DNA of 64,000 nt, from positions 399,090 to 463,089 of the forward strand of contig NZ_KQ033871.1 in the NCBI RefSeq assembly GCF_000967195.1, given 5' to 3'. The position numbers and the translations under genes were made by a program. The stretch comes from Lactobacillus kullabergensis (GTDB lineage: Bacteria > Bacillota > Bacilli > Lactobacillales > Lactobacillaceae). Each line of letters begins with the position of its first letter. Within the stretch, counting starts at the first letter, position 1. The notes beneath the pieces were generated by a model. The model was not told the DNA's origin, did not search any database, and was given only the letters and a program-made list of their open reading frames with translations. Positions 1 to 8,535 of this stretch are shown one piece after another.

Positions 1-13
1 CTGCCGTGCTTAT

Positions 14-86
14 GGAGGATTAGCTCAGCTGGGAGAGCATCTGCCTTACAAGCAGGAGGTCACAGGTTCGAGCCCTGTATCCTCCA
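14..86 (+). tRNA. tRNA-Val (anticodon UAC)
   Basis: A 73-nt cloverleaf with a fully paired GGAGGAT/ATCCTCC acceptor stem, a normal GGTTCGA T-loop and the anticodon loop CTTACAA. The 3' CCA is not encoded. It is the first gene of a 16-tRNA run; such arrays usually follow an rRNA operon, which would lie upstream of the window. Confidence 0.97.
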
Positions 87-90
87 TCTC

Positions 91-163
91 GAGTCGTTAG
101 CTCAGTTGGTAGAGCATCTGACTTTTAATCAGAGGGTCGACGGTTCAAGCCCGTCACGACTCA
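91..163 (+). tRNA. tRNA-Lys (anticodon UUU)
   Basis: A 73-nt cloverleaf with the GAGTCGT/ACGACTC acceptor stem and anticodon loop CTTTTAA. It follows tRNA-Val after only 4 nt, so both must be processed from one precursor. Confidence 0.97.
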
Positions 164-175
164 TGGCCCCATTTT

Positions 176-257
176 GCGGGTGTGGCGGAATTGGCAGACG
201 CGCTAGATTTAGGTTCTAGTGTTTTCGGACGTGTGGGTTCAAGTCCCACCACCCGTA
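176..257 (+). tRNA. tRNA-Leu (anticodon UAG)
   Basis: An 82-nt class II tRNA with a long variable arm, acceptor stem GCGGGTG/CACCCGT with a G-U closing pair, and anticodon loop TTTAGGT. It is one of four leucine tRNAs in the window, with UAA, CAA and AAG. Confidence 0.96.
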
Positions 258-289
258 TTCGCCAGTAATATATACCATATTTACATTTT

Positions 290-362
290 GCCGATTTAGC
301 TCAGTTGGTAGAGCATCTGTCTTGTAAACAGGGGGTCGTACGTTCAAATCGTATAATCGGCA
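290..362 (+). tRNA. tRNA-Thr (anticodon UGU)
   Basis: A 73-nt cloverleaf with acceptor GCCGATT/AATCGGC and anticodon loop CTTGTAA. The 3' CCA is not encoded. Confidence 0.97.
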
Positions 363-373
363 TCACATATCGT

Positions 374-445
374 GCGGAAGTAGTTCAGTGGTAGAACATC
401 ACCTTGCCATGGTGGGGGTCGCGGGTTCGAATCCCGTCTTCCGCT
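374..445 (+). tRNA. tRNA-Gly (anticodon GCC)
   Basis: A 72-nt cloverleaf with acceptor GCGGAAG/CTTCCGC and anticodon loop TTGCCAT. A second glycine tRNA (UCC) lies at 1176. Confidence 0.97.
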
Positions 446-455
446 TTCATTACTT

Positions 456-541
456 GCCGGGGTGGCGGAATTGGCAGACGCACGGGACTTAAAATCCCGC
501 GGTTGGTTTCAACCGTACCGGTTCGACTCCGGTCCTCGGCA
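456..541 (+). tRNA. tRNA-Leu (anticodon UAA)
   Basis: An 86-nt class II tRNA with a long variable arm and anticodon loop CTTAAAA. The D-arm sequence is shared with the other leucine tRNAs in the array. Confidence 0.96.
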
Positions 542-550
542 TTTAGTGAT

Positions 551-624
551 GCGCCCTTAGCGCAACTGGATAGAGTGTCTGACTACGAATCAGAAGGTTG
601 AAGGTTCAAATCCTTCAGGGCGCA
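551..624 (+). tRNA. tRNA-Arg (anticodon ACG)
   Basis: A 74-nt cloverleaf with acceptor GCGCCCT/AGGGCGC and anticodon loop CTACGAA. A34 of this tRNA is the usual bacterial target of TadA, which converts it to inosine. Confidence 0.97.
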
Positions 625-630
625 TAATTA

Positions 631-704
631 CGGGAAGTGGCTCAGTTTGGTAGAGCACCTGGTTTGGGACCAGGGGGTCGCAGGTTCGAATCCTGTCTTC
701 CCGA
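631..704 (+). tRNA. tRNA-Pro (anticodon UGG)
   Basis: A 74-nt cloverleaf with acceptor CGGGAAG/CTTCCCG and anticodon loop TTTGGGA. Confidence 0.97.
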
Positions 705-734
705 TTGTAATCTTTATAAAATGATTGCATTGTT

Positions 735-808
735 GGCGGTGTAGCTCAGCTGGCTAGAGCGTCCGGTTCATACCCGGGAGGTCGAGGGTTCGATCCCCCC
801 CGCCGCTA
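735..808 (+). tRNA. tRNA-Met, elongator (anticodon CAU)
   Basis: A 74-nt cloverleaf with acceptor GGCGGTG/CGCCGCT and anticodon loop TTCATAC. Of the three CAU tRNA types here, this one lacks both the initiator C1-A72 mismatch and the C4-G69/C5-G68 pairs linked to lysidine formation, so it is called elongator methionine. Confidence 0.85.
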
Positions 809-821
809 TTTCCCAGAGCTT

Positions 822-895
822 GGACCTTTAGCTCAGTTGGTTAGAGCAGACGGCTCATAACCGTCCTGTCGTAGGTTCGAGTCCTACAAGGTCCA
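822..895 (+). tRNA. tRNA-Ile2 (CAU, probably lysidine-modified)
   Basis: A 74-nt cloverleaf with acceptor GGACCTT/AAGGTCC and anticodon loop CTCATAA. The C4-G69 and C5-G68 pairs are known recognition features for TilS, which converts C34 to lysidine so the tRNA reads AUA. The isoleucine call is inferred from these pairs and from resemblance to the Bacillus Ile2 tRNA; a plain annotation would be tRNA-Met(CAU). Confidence 0.75.
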
Positions 896-934
896 TAAAG
901 TATGGAGTTTGTTTGTACTTTTATATTTTAAAAT

Positions 935-1008
<74 letters not shown>

Positions 1009-1011
1009 TAT

Positions 1012-1085
1012 GGTCCATTGGAGCAGTGGTTTATCTCGTCTCCCTGTCACGGAGAAGATCATCAGTTCAAATCTGATATGGACCG
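1012..1085 (+). tRNA. tRNA-Asp, copy 1 (anticodon GUC)
   Basis: A 74-nt cloverleaf with acceptor GGTCCAT/ATGGACC, discriminator G and anticodon loop CTGTCAC. Identical to the copy at 2048-2121. Confidence 0.96.
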
Positions 1086-1091
1086 TAGGAT

Positions 1092-1164
1092 GGCTCGGTA
1101 GCTCAGTCGGTAGAGCAAAGGATTGAAGCTCCTTGTGTCGGCGGTTCGATTCCGTCCCGCGCCA
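1092..1164 (+). tRNA. tRNA-Phe, copy 1 (anticodon GAA)
   Basis: A 73-nt cloverleaf with anticodon loop TTGAAGC. The acceptor stem GGCTCGG faces CCGCGCC, leaving a U4-C69 mismatch where an A at position 69 would pair. The same mismatch is present in the second copy at 2128. Confidence 0.93.
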
Positions 1165-1175
1165 TTTATATTAGT

Positions 1176-1246
1176 GCGGGTATGGTTTAGTGGTAAAACG
1201 AAAGCCTTCCAAGCTTTAGTCGCGAGTCCGATTCTCGTTACCCGCT
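1176..1246 (+). tRNA. tRNA-Gly (anticodon UCC)
   Basis: A 71-nt cloverleaf with acceptor GCGGGTA/TACCCGC, discriminator T and anticodon loop CTTCCAA. Confidence 0.96.
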
Positions 1247-1251
1247 TTTTG

Positions 1252-1325
<74 letters not shown>

Positions 1326-1329
1326 TTGT

Positions 1330-1419
1330 GGAGACTTACTCAAGTGGCTGAAGAGGCGCCCTTGCTAAGGGTGTAGATCGGGTTATTCTGGTGCGAGAGT
1401 TCGAATCTCTCAGTCTCCG
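1330..1419 (+). tRNA. tRNA-Ser (anticodon GCU)
   Basis: A 90-nt class II tRNA with a long variable arm, acceptor GGAGACT/AGTCTCC, discriminator G and anticodon loop TTGCTAA. It is the last gene of the first run and is followed by a terminator. Confidence 0.96.
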
Positions 1420-1435
1420 CTGATATAATTAAGAA

Positions 1436-1465
1436 GACCGTAGATTTTGTTCTAACGGTCTTTTT
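1436..1465 (+). terminator. Terminator of first tRNA run
   Basis: Stem GACCG(T)AGA / TCTAACGGTC with one bulge and loop TTTTGT, followed by TTTTT. It sits 16 nt after tRNA-Ser and closes the 16-gene run. Confidence 0.75.
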
Positions 1466-1622
1466 AATTACTAGATATGGGCTTTAATCAGTTGTTAAAT
1501 CTTTAAAGGAGTTGTAATTCAGCCTTTTTTGACAATATGTTATAACAATATTGGTATTGCCATAAGTAAAAATTTTAATTGGCGATCCTACGAAAAAAAG
1601 TTTAACTTTTTACACAAAACTC

Positions 1623-1651
1623 TTGCATGATGAATCATAATCCTGTATTAT
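1623..1651 (+). promoter_or_regulatory. Possible promoter upstream of second tRNA run
   Basis: TTGCAT and TATTAT separated by 17 nt. It lies about 125 nt before tRNA-Glu, in a stretch (1466-1775) where I see no gene; a better match lies closer at 1712. Confidence 0.35.
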
Positions 1652-1711
1652 TAATAACGTTGTGATTCAGCAACTTAAAAGGATTTATCGAATCAACTAA
1701 ATAAAAAATGG

Positions 1712-1740
1712 TTGACTTTTGGCAATAAGTTCGGTATTAT
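1712..1740 (+). promoter_or_regulatory. Promoter of second tRNA run
   Basis: TTGACT and TATTAT with exact 17-nt spacing, ending 35 nt before tRNA-Glu. It gives the 11-gene run its own start after the terminator at 1436. Confidence 0.7.
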
Positions 1741-1775
1741 AATTAAGCGTCTTATGGCGTAAGAACGATAAATAT

Positions 1776-1847
1776 GACCCGTTGGTCAAGTGGTTAAGAC
1801 ATCGCCCTTTCACGGCGGTAACATGGGTTCAAATCCCGTACGGGTCA
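1776..1847 (+). tRNA. tRNA-Glu (anticodon UUC)
   Basis: A 72-nt cloverleaf with acceptor GACCCGT/ACGGGTC and anticodon loop CTTTCAC. First gene of the second run. Confidence 0.97.
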
Positions 1848-1873
1848 TTACCATTCTTGGTATATTTACATTT

Positions 1874-1960
1874 GGAGGATTACCCAAGTGGCTTAAGGGG
1901 ACGGTTTTGAAAACCGTTAGACGGTCTTGCCGTGCGTGGGTTCAAATCCCACATCCTCCT
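1874..1960 (+). tRNA. tRNA-Ser (anticodon UGA)
   Basis: An 87-nt class II tRNA with acceptor GGAGGAT/ATCCTCC, discriminator T and anticodon loop TTTGAAA. Confidence 0.96.
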
Positions 1961-1970
1961 TTAATAAAAT

Positions 1971-2044
<74 letters not shown>

Positions 2045-2047
2045 TAT

Positions 2048-2121
2048 GGTCCATTGGAGCAGTGGTTTATCTCGTCTCCCTGTCACGGAGAAGATCATCA
2101 GTTCAAATCTGATATGGACCG
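2048..2121 (+). tRNA. tRNA-Asp, copy 2 (anticodon GUC)
   Basis: Identical to 1012-1085, with the same 3-nt spacer after tRNA-fMet. Confidence 0.96.
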
Positions 2122-2127
2122 TAGGAT

Positions 2128-2200
2128 GGCTCGGTAGCTCAGTCGGTAGAGCAAAGGATTGAAGCTCCTTGTGTCGGCGGTTCGATTCCGTCCCGCGCCA
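2128..2200 (+). tRNA. tRNA-Phe, copy 2 (anticodon GAA)
   Basis: Identical to 1092-1164, and carries the same U4-C69 acceptor mismatch. Confidence 0.93.
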
Positions 2201-2207
2201 TCAGCCT

Positions 2208-2289
2208 GGAGGAGTAGCGAAGTGGCTAAACGCGGCGGTCTGTAAAACCGCTCTCTCTGAGTTCGGCGGTTCGAATCCACCCTCCTCCA
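2208..2289 (+). tRNA. tRNA-Tyr (anticodon GUA)
   Basis: An 82-nt class II tRNA with acceptor GGAGGAG/CTCCTCC and anticodon loop CTGTAAA. Confidence 0.96.
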
Positions 2290-2293
2290 TAAT

Positions 2294-2364
2294 AGGGATA
2301 TCGTATAAAGGTAGTACATCGGTCTCCAAAACCGCTAGTGTGGGTTCAATTCCTACTATCCCTG
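2294..2364 (+). tRNA. tRNA-Trp (anticodon CCA)
   Basis: A 71-nt cloverleaf with acceptor AGGGATA/TATCCCT, discriminator G and anticodon loop CTCCAAA. It starts only 4 nt after tRNA-Tyr. Confidence 0.96.
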
Positions 2365-2375
2365 TTTACATTCAT

Positions 2376-2449
2376 GGCGGAATTGGTGAAGGGGTTAACA
2401 CACCGGTTTGTGGATCCGGCATACATGGGTTCGAATCCCATATTCCGCC
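2376..2449 (+). tRNA. tRNA-His (anticodon GUG)
   Basis: A 74-nt cloverleaf counted with the encoded G-1 (2376) facing C73 (2449), the histidine identity pair. Anticodon loop TTGTGGA. Confidence 0.95.
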
Positions 2450-2456
2450 CTAGCAT

Positions 2457-2528
2457 TGGGATATAGCCAAGCGGTAAGGCACTAGACTTTGACTCTATTA
2501 TGCGCTGGTTCGAATCCAGCTATCCCAA
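2457..2528 (+). tRNA. tRNA-Gln (anticodon UUG)
   Basis: A 72-nt cloverleaf with acceptor TGGGATA/TATCCCA and anticodon loop CTTTGAC. Confidence 0.96.
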
Positions 2529-2551
2529 TCTATTTATTAATAAAATTCGAT

Positions 2552-2622
<71 letters not shown>

Positions 2623-2666
2623 TTATCGGTTCACTCATTGAACTGTTAATTAAAACATATTATTAT

Positions 2667-2751
2667 GGCGGTGTGGCGGAATTGGCAGACGCGCCAGACT
2701 CAAAATCTGGTGTCCGTTTAGGACGTATCGGTTCGACCCCGATCACCGCTA
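2667..2751 (+). tRNA. tRNA-Leu (anticodon CAA)
   Basis: An 85-nt class II tRNA with acceptor GGCGGTG/CACCGCT and anticodon loop CTCAAAA. Last gene of the second run. Confidence 0.96.
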
Positions 2752-2759
2752 TTTACTGA

Positions 2760-2786
2760 GCAGCTCTCGCACGAGAGCTGCTTTTG
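2760..2786 (+). terminator. Terminator of second tRNA run
   Basis: GCAGCTCTCG and CGAGAGCTGC form a stem of up to 10 bp followed by TTTT, 8 nt after tRNA-Leu(CAA). Confidence 0.85.
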
Positions 2787-2861
2787 TATTGTTAATTTTT
2801 TCTATAAAAATTGCACAAGTTATGTGTAATCTTTATAATACCTTTTATGGAGGTATTTAAG

Positions 2862-4034
2862 ATGAATATAGGTATCTTTACCGATTCATATTTTCCACAA
2901 TTAAGTGGTGTTGCAACATCAATTAAAACCTTAAAGGATGCTCTTGAGGAGCAGGGTCATAATGTTTTTATTTTTACTACTACCGATCCTCATATAAAAA
3001 AAGGGACAGTTGAGGCTAACATATTCCGTTTCAGCAGCGTTCCCTTTATTTCGTTTACTGATAGACGTGTTGCGTTTAGAGGTTTTTTTGAAGCTACAAA
3101 GGTTGCTCGTGAAGTTAAATTGGATATTGTTCATACCCAAACCGAATTTGCTTTGGGTATGATAGGGAAGTACGTTGCCCACCAATTGAAAATTCCGGCA
3201 ATTCATACTTACCATACTATGTATGAAGATTACCTGCACTACGTTTTAAATGGACATTTGCTTAGACCATATCATGTTAAGCAATTTACTAATGCCTACT
3301 TAAAAAATATGGATGGCGTTATAGCTCCCAGTAAGCGTGTAGAAGCACTTTTAAAGCGTTATAGAGTAAACATACCTATGAGAGTTATTCCAACTGGAGT
3401 GGACATAAATAGCTTAAATAAGCTTGAGACAGTTGACGTTCGCAAAGAGTTAGATATACCAGACGATGTACCAGTATTGTTAACTTTGAGCAGAGTTGCG
3501 GAAGAAAAGAAAATTGACCGCATTCTGAATGCAATGCCAGAAATTATTGATGAGTTTCCAAAAACACGTCTAGTAATTGCTGGCGATGGACCAGATATGG
3601 AAGTTTTGCAAGAACAGGTTGAAAGATTAACATTGGAAGATAGTGTAATATTTACTGGGGATATACCTCATGATGATGTTGGTTCATACTATAAAATGGC
3701 TGATTTGTTTGTTTCGGCCAGTGATACGGAAACTCAAGGTCTGACATATATTGAAGCCCTGGCTTCAGGCACAAGATGCGTCGTTTATGATACAGACTAT
3801 ACTGAGCATGTTTTTGATGATGAAGAATTTGGCAAAGTCTTTAATGGTCCTGGCGAAATGTTAAATGAAATATTATTCTACTTAAGAAAAGGGAGAAAAC
3901 AAATCCCACATGATAAATTAGCTGCAAAAATGGATCAAATCTCTGCTCAAAAATTTGCCAGTTCAGTTTATCAATTTTATCAAGACACAATTTCAAATTA
4001 TCAAAAGGATCTCAAAGAGGAGACAAATGATTAG
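2862..4034 (+). CDS. GT4 glycosyltransferase, glycolipid anchor synthesis (diacylglycerol glucosyltransferase)
   Basis: A 390-residue GT-B glycosyltransferase of family GT4. The N-terminus (MNIGIFTDSYFPQLSGV) and the C-terminal EX7E signature (ETQGLTYIE, around residue 290) fit enzymes of the BgsB/LafA type, which transfer glucose to diacylglycerol at the cytoplasmic face. The product is the first sugar of the glycolipid that anchors lipoteichoic acid. I chose ATG 2862 because GGAGGT lies 6 nt upstream; a longer reading from 2811 has no ribosome site. The gene overlaps the next by 8 nt, and four genes in a row (two transferases, a membrane protein and LtaS) support the anchor role. The exact donor sugar cannot be read from the sequence. 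Confidence 0.85.
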   Translation: MNIGIFTDSYFPQLSGVATSIKTLKDALEEQGHNVFIFTTTDPHIKKGTVEANIFRFSSVPFISFTDRRVAFRGFFEATKVAREVKLDIVHTQTEFALGMIGKYVAHQLKIPAIHTYHTMYEDYLHYVLNGHLLRPYHVKQFTNAYLKNMDGVIAPSKRVEALLKRYRVNIPMRVIPTGVDINSLNKLETVDVRKELDIPDDVPVLLTLSRVAEEKKIDRILNAMPEIIDEFPKTRLVIAGDGPDMEVLQEQVERLTLEDSVIFTGDIPHDDVGSYYKMADLFVSASDTETQGLTYIEALASGTRCVVYDTDYTEHVFDDEEFGKVFNGPGEMLNEILFYLRKGRKQIPHDKLAAKMDQISAQKFASSVYQFYQDTISNYQKDLKEETND

Positions 4035-5070
4035 AATTAATATGTTTTCACAAGCTGCCTCAGTAAAAGCACAGGGAGTCGGTTCTGCTTATACGGAGCT
4101 GATAAGATTACTTAGAACACACTTGGTCGATAAGTTTTATGTCACTAACAACAAGTATGGCAAAAGTGATCTGACACATTATCATACGGTAAATCCAACT
4201 TATTTTGCTAACAGCTTTTCACCAGCACGTGGACGCAAAATTGGTTATGTTCACTTTTTGCCGGAAACGCTTGAAGGATCAGTTAAATTGCCATCATTGG
4301 CAAAAAATATTTTTTATAAGTATGTAATTGATTTTTATAAACGGATGGATGAGATCGTAGTTGTTAATCCGATTTTTATTGATAAGTTAGTTAAATATGG
4401 TATTAAGCGTGAAAATGTGAAGTATATTCCCAACTTTGTATCGAAGAATGAGTTTTATTCAGAAAGTCAGGAAAAAAAGAATTCATTTAGGCATCAATTA
4501 GGTATACCACTTAATAAATTTGTGGTTTTCGGTGATGGTCAAGTACAAGCTCGTAAAGGTGTTGATGACTTTGCCAAATTGGCCGAAGCAAATCCTGAGA
4601 TGCAATTTATTTGGGCCGGAGGCTTTTCTTTTGGCAAAATAACTGATGGTTATGATCATTTTAAAAAATTGGTCGAAAATCCGCCACATAATCTTAAATT
4701 TACGGGAATCATTGATCGACAGAAATTAGTTGACTACCTCAATATTGCAGATCTTTTTGTTTTGCCGTCTTATGATGAGCTGTTTCCTGTGTCTGTTTTA
4801 GAGGCCTTTAGCTGTGGTACGCCAGTTTTGTTGCGCGATCTCGATTTATATCAGGCAATAATTAGTGGTTACTACCTGAAGGGCAGCAATTTTACTGAAA
4901 TGAATCAGCAATTACAAGCAGCTGCTCACGATACTGCAATTTTAAATAAATATAGCAAGTTATCTGATGAAGCCAGTGAAAAATATTCTGAAGATAATTT
5001 AGCCCATATATGGGATGATTTTTATCACGAACAGTATGAAATTGGTCGTGAGCTGGGACAAATTCGCTAA
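4027..5070 (+). CDS. GT4 glycosyltransferase, second sugar of the glycolipid anchor
   Basis: A 347-residue GT4 enzyme with an EX7E motif (ELFPVSVLE, near residue 250). The start MIRINMFSQAASVKAQGVGS resembles BgsA/LafB enzymes, which add the second hexose to monoglycosyl-diacylglycerol. ATG 4027 lies in the tail of the preceding gene and is preceded by AGAGGAG; upstream in-frame starts lie deeper in that gene and lack a ribosome site. Its stop codon shares one base with the next start. Translational coupling with the preceding gene fits two enzymes acting in sequence. Linkage and donor (glucose or galactose) are not decided by sequence. Confidence 0.84.
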   Translation: MIRINMFSQAASVKAQGVGSAYTELIRLLRTHLVDKFYVTNNKYGKSDLTHYHTVNPTYFANSFSPARGRKIGYVHFLPETLEGSVKLPSLAKNIFYKYVIDFYKRMDEIVVVNPIFIDKLVKYGIKRENVKYIPNFVSKNEFYSESQEKKNSFRHQLGIPLNKFVVFGDGQVQARKGVDDFAKLAEANPEMQFIWAGGFSFGKITDGYDHFKKLVENPPHNLKFTGIIDRQKLVDYLNIADLFVLPSYDELFPVSVLEAFSCGTPVLLRDLDLYQAIISGYYLKGSNFTEMNQQLQAAAHDTAILNKYSKLSDEASEKYSEDNLAHIWDDFYHEQYEIGRELGQIR

Positions 5071-6095
5071 TGAATAAAAAACACTTGTGGGGTGTTGCCA
5101 TAGTTCTAGTAATAAGTGGCATAGTCTTATATGTTGACTTAAGATCAACTCCAATTGCGCAATTGGAGCAAGCAGCTCGCAATATTAATTTGATTGGATT
5201 AGTTGCTGTTTTTAGTTTGATGCTTCTTTCTTATGTTTTTGAAGCTAGCATTTTGGCAGTTCTTACCAAACGCAAAAATGAACCTAAACATTCAAAATGG
5301 TCTTTTTTTAGAATTCCTTTGATTCAAGCGCTTTTCAATGCCATCACTCCTATGTCAACTGGTGGACAGCCTTCGCAATTGGCTGCTATGGTTCAAATGG
5401 GAATAGAAGGCGGTCGGGCAACATCCTTACTACTAATGAAGTTTATTATTTATCAAATTGTAGTTTTTTTAGCTTACGTCACTACAATTATTACTGGCTT
5501 TCATATGGTTGCAACCAAGTTTGCGGGTTTAGCTGTTTTCATTGCAATCGGCTTTTTAATTCATGTTAGTTCTATTGCTTTTTTGCTGGCAATTTTGTTT
5601 GCCTATAATTGGACTAAAAATGCTGCCAATTGGATAATGAACTTACTGGCGAAATTTATTAATCAAGAGCGGGTCGCTATATGGCGCAAAAACACGCTTG
5701 ACAAAATTGAAACATTTTATGAAGAAAGCCAAAAGCTAAAAAGAGAAAAAAAGAAATTGCTAGTGTGTGTAGTACTCACTGTATTACAACTGTTATGTTT
5801 TTATTCAATTCCCTATATGACGCTGGTAGCATTAAATGTTTCTGCTGATTGGACAAGCGTAACTCAAATGAACATTATGATTATCATGTTCATGGCAATC
5901 ATACCTATTCCGGGAGCATCAGGTGGGGCAGAATATAGTTTTCAAACTTTATTTTCCACCTTTATTTCATCTAATGGTACCTTAATCGTAGGGATGTTCT
6001 TGTGGCGTTTTGTCACGTATTTTTTCGGCATGATTTTAGGAATCTTTGGTTGGATTTTTAAACCGCAAAAATTGCTAAGCCCACAAAATGATTAA
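5070..6095 (+). CDS. Flippase-like / LPG-synthase-type integral membrane protein (UPF0104)
   Basis: A 341-residue protein with about eight hydrophobic segments and the family region around residues 95-110 (ITPMSTGGQPSQLAA), as in the lysylphosphatidylglycerol synthetase transmembrane domain family. No catalytic aminoacyl-transfer domain follows, so lysine transfer to lipid is not supported. Position between the glycolipid transferases and LtaS suggests a role in moving the glycolipid across the membrane, which is inference. The start overlaps the stop of the previous gene by one base, so it is almost certainly cotranscribed. Confidence 0.75.
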   Translation: MNKKHLWGVAIVLVISGIVLYVDLRSTPIAQLEQAARNINLIGLVAVFSLMLLSYVFEASILAVLTKRKNEPKHSKWSFFRIPLIQALFNAITPMSTGGQPSQLAAMVQMGIEGGRATSLLLMKFIIYQIVVFLAYVTTIITGFHMVATKFAGLAVFIAIGFLIHVSSIAFLLAILFAYNWTKNAANWIMNLLAKFINQERVAIWRKNTLDKIETFYEESQKLKREKKKLLVCVVLTVLQLLCFYSIPYMTLVALNVSADWTSVTQMNIMIIMFMAIIPIPGASGGAEYSFQTLFSTFISSNGTLIVGMFLWRFVTYFFGMILGIFGWIFKPQKLLSPQND

Positions 6096-6164
6096 TTTTT
6101 ATTAAAATACCTGCGCATAATTGCACTTAAGGGTAAGATATAGGCTTAGTGAGAGGAGAATAGG

Positions 6165-8225
6165 ATGACACGTATTAAGTCTTTTCTACAATGGCTAACC
6201 CAAACCAAACTAGGCTTTTTTACTATTGTTTTAGTGACTTTCTGGTTGAAAACATACGTAATTTATCTAACAAAATTTAATCTAGGTGCTGAAGGTGCAA
6301 TGCAGAATTTTCTGTTATTTTTAAATCCTTTGCCTTCAGGACTACTTTTACTGGGAATTGGTCTTTTCTTTAAGGGCAGAAAGTCCTATTGGATTATGAT
6401 TGCAATTGATTTTGTGCTCAGTTTGTGGTTATTTGCCAATATCCTTTATTATCGCGAGTTTTCAAATTTTTTATCTTTGTCTATAATTAAAACTTCCGGC
6501 TCAACTGCTGATAATTTAGGCAAAAGTATTGTAGGAATAACTCGAGTTACGGATTTTTTAGCCTTTATTGACATTGTTCTTGTCATTCTTTTAATGGTTG
6601 CCAAAGTCGTTAAATATGATTTACGTCCATTAAAGTTAAGATTTAATCTTTTGCTTGAAGGTATTGCAGTTCTTCTCATTGGCGTTAATTTGTTGATGGC
6701 TCAAAAAGACCGCTCAGGTCTGTTAACTAGAACTTTTGACAACAGTTATATTGTAAAATATTTGGGTATGAATGAATATGCGGTATATGATGCTTTTAAA
6801 ACAGCTCAAACAAGCGAACAAATGGCAAAGGCTAACGTATCTGACTTGCAATCTGTTAAAAAGTACTTAAAGGTTAACTACGTTAAACCGAATAGCACAT
6901 ATACAGGTGTTGCAAAAGGCAAAAATGTGTTGGTTATACATCTTGAGAGCTTTCAGCAGTTTCTAATAGGGTATAAATGGCACGGCAAGGAAGTCACTCC
7001 TAATCTAAATAAGCTTTATCATTCTAAAAACACTCTTAGTTTTGCCAATTTTTATAATCAAGTAGGTCAAGGCAAAACTTCGGATGCCGAAATGATGCTG
7101 GAAAATTCTCTTTTTGGTTTACAATCAGGTTCAGCAATGTCTAGTTATGGCACTTCAAATACGTTTGAAAGCGCTCCTGCAATATTAAAACAACAGGGTG
7201 GATATACTACTGCCGTTATGCACGGTGGAGCCGGGTCTTTTTGGAATCGTAATAATGCCTACAAGCAATTTGGCTATGAGTACTTTATGCCGCTTTCTTA
7301 TTATCAAAATAAACCTAAGTATTACATAGGTTATGGCTTAAAAGACAAAATTTTTTTCTCGCAATCAATTAAGTATATTGAACGCTTGCCGCAACCTTTT
7401 TATCTTAAATTAATTACTGTAACTAATCATTATCCCTATGATTTGGATAAGAAAAATCAATCAATTGACAAAACTGACACTGGTGATGAAACGGTCGATG
7501 GTTATGTCCAAACGGCTCATTATTTAGATCAAGCCGTAGGGCAATTAATGCGGTGGATGAAAAAAACTGGTTTAGATAAAAATACATTACTCGTTTTTTA
7601 TGGTGATCATTATGGTATTTCTGGCAACCACCATAAGGCAAGTGCAGAACTTCTTAATCAGGATGAATTTACTAATTTTGATAACCTGAAATTCCAACGG
7701 GTTCCGCTAATGTTTCATATGAAGGGGTTAAAAGGTGGCATTAAAAAAACTTATGGTGGCGAAATTGACGTGTTGCCAACATTGTTAAATTTGCTTGGAA
7801 TTAGGAACAAGGGCACTATACAGTTTGGTCATGATTTATTAAGTAAAAAGGCACCACAAATTGTTGCCCAGCGTAATGGTGACTTTATAACACCGTTATA
7901 TGCAAAAGTAGGCAGTACATATTATGATACTAAAAATGGTGAGGAAATAATTCAGCCGGACAAAAAATTAAAAACTGAGTTGGTAGCAATTTCAAACAAG
8001 GTAACAACACAGCTTTCATTGTCTGATCGTGTTATAGCAGGTAACCTTTTACGTTTTTATCATCCAAAATGGTTTAAAAAGGTTAAACCGCAAGATTATG
8101 ATTATAATGAACAAAAAGCATTGAAGAATTTGTATGCAAAGAATAAAACTTCTTTATGGTATAAAAATCACCAAAAAACAACGCAAAATAAATTTAAAAC
8201 CGATGCACCTGAACTCGAAAAATAA
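6165..8225 (+). CDS. ltaS: Lipoteichoic acid synthase family sulfatase-fold enzyme
   Basis: A 686-residue protein with about five N-terminal membrane segments (to roughly residue 220) and an extracellular sulfatase-like domain. The catalytic threonine is in GQGKTSDAEMM (Thr305), and YGDHYGI carries metal-binding Asp481 and His482. LtaS takes glycerol phosphate from phosphatidylglycerol and polymerises it on the glycolipid anchor outside the cell. The start has AGAGGAG 9 nt upstream. A 69-nt gap separates it from the membrane protein gene. A primase role (LtaP) cannot be excluded, but linkage to the anchor genes favours the main synthase. Confidence 0.9.
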   Translation: MTRIKSFLQWLTQTKLGFFTIVLVTFWLKTYVIYLTKFNLGAEGAMQNFLLFLNPLPSGLLLLGIGLFFKGRKSYWIMIAIDFVLSLWLFANILYYREFSNFLSLSIIKTSGSTADNLGKSIVGITRVTDFLAFIDIVLVILLMVAKVVKYDLRPLKLRFNLLLEGIAVLLIGVNLLMAQKDRSGLLTRTFDNSYIVKYLGMNEYAVYDAFKTAQTSEQMAKANVSDLQSVKKYLKVNYVKPNSTYTGVAKGKNVLVIHLESFQQFLIGYKWHGKEVTPNLNKLYHSKNTLSFANFYNQVGQGKTSDAEMMLENSLFGLQSGSAMSSYGTSNTFESAPAILKQQGGYTTAVMHGGAGSFWNRNNAYKQFGYEYFMPLSYYQNKPKYYIGYGLKDKIFFSQSIKYIERLPQPFYLKLITVTNHYPYDLDKKNQSIDKTDTGDETVDGYVQTAHYLDQAVGQLMRWMKKTGLDKNTLLVFYGDHYGISGNHHKASAELLNQDEFTNFDNLKFQRVPLMFHMKGLKGGIKKTYGGEIDVLPTLLNLLGIRNKGTIQFGHDLLSKKAPQIVAQRNGDFITPLYAKVGSTYYDTKNGEEIIQPDKKLKTELVAISNKVTTQLSLSDRVIAGNLLRFYHPKWFKKVKPQDYDYNEQKALKNLYAKNKTSLWYKNHQKTTQNKFKTDAPELEK

Positions 8226-8293
8226 TACTCGAAATTAAATCTATTTTGTGCTAAAATTTACCAGTAACGTATCTGTATATTGGAGGCAGCGCA

Positions 8294-8527
8294 TTGTACA
8301 ATTTATTTATGACGCTACTAATTATTGTTTCAATCTTAATCGTTATTGCGACAATGATGCAGCCGCAAAAGCAGCAAGATGCATTGAATGCACTCTCTGG
8401 CGGTGCAGTTTTTAGTGGTCAAACGAAGAAACGTGGTTTTGAAGCATTTATGGAAAAAGTAACATCCGTTTTACTGGTGCTCTTTTTCGCTTTTGCTATT
8501 GTATTAGCTTATTTGTCTTCAAAATAA
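8294..8527 (+). CDS. secG: Preprotein translocase subunit SecG
   Basis: A 77-residue protein with two membrane helices (about 1-20 and 52-75) joined by the family loop (QPQKQQDALNALSGGAVFSG). SecG assists SecYE during SecA-driven protein export. It starts with TTG, with TGGAGG 7 nt upstream; no ATG near that ribosome site would leave the first helix whole. The order secG-rnr-smpB is conserved in Firmicutes. A terminator follows at 8536. Confidence 0.93.
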   Translation: MYNLFMTLLIIVSILIVIATMMQPQKQQDALNALSGGAVFSGQTKKRGFEAFMEKVTSVLLVLFFAFAIVLAYLSSK

Positions 8528-8535
8528 CTAATGGT

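Noticed and set aside
1-13. End of a 5S rRNA gene before the tRNA array
   Set aside because: The 13 bases do not match the end of a lactobacillus 5S gene; an rRNA operon further upstream is likely but not visible.
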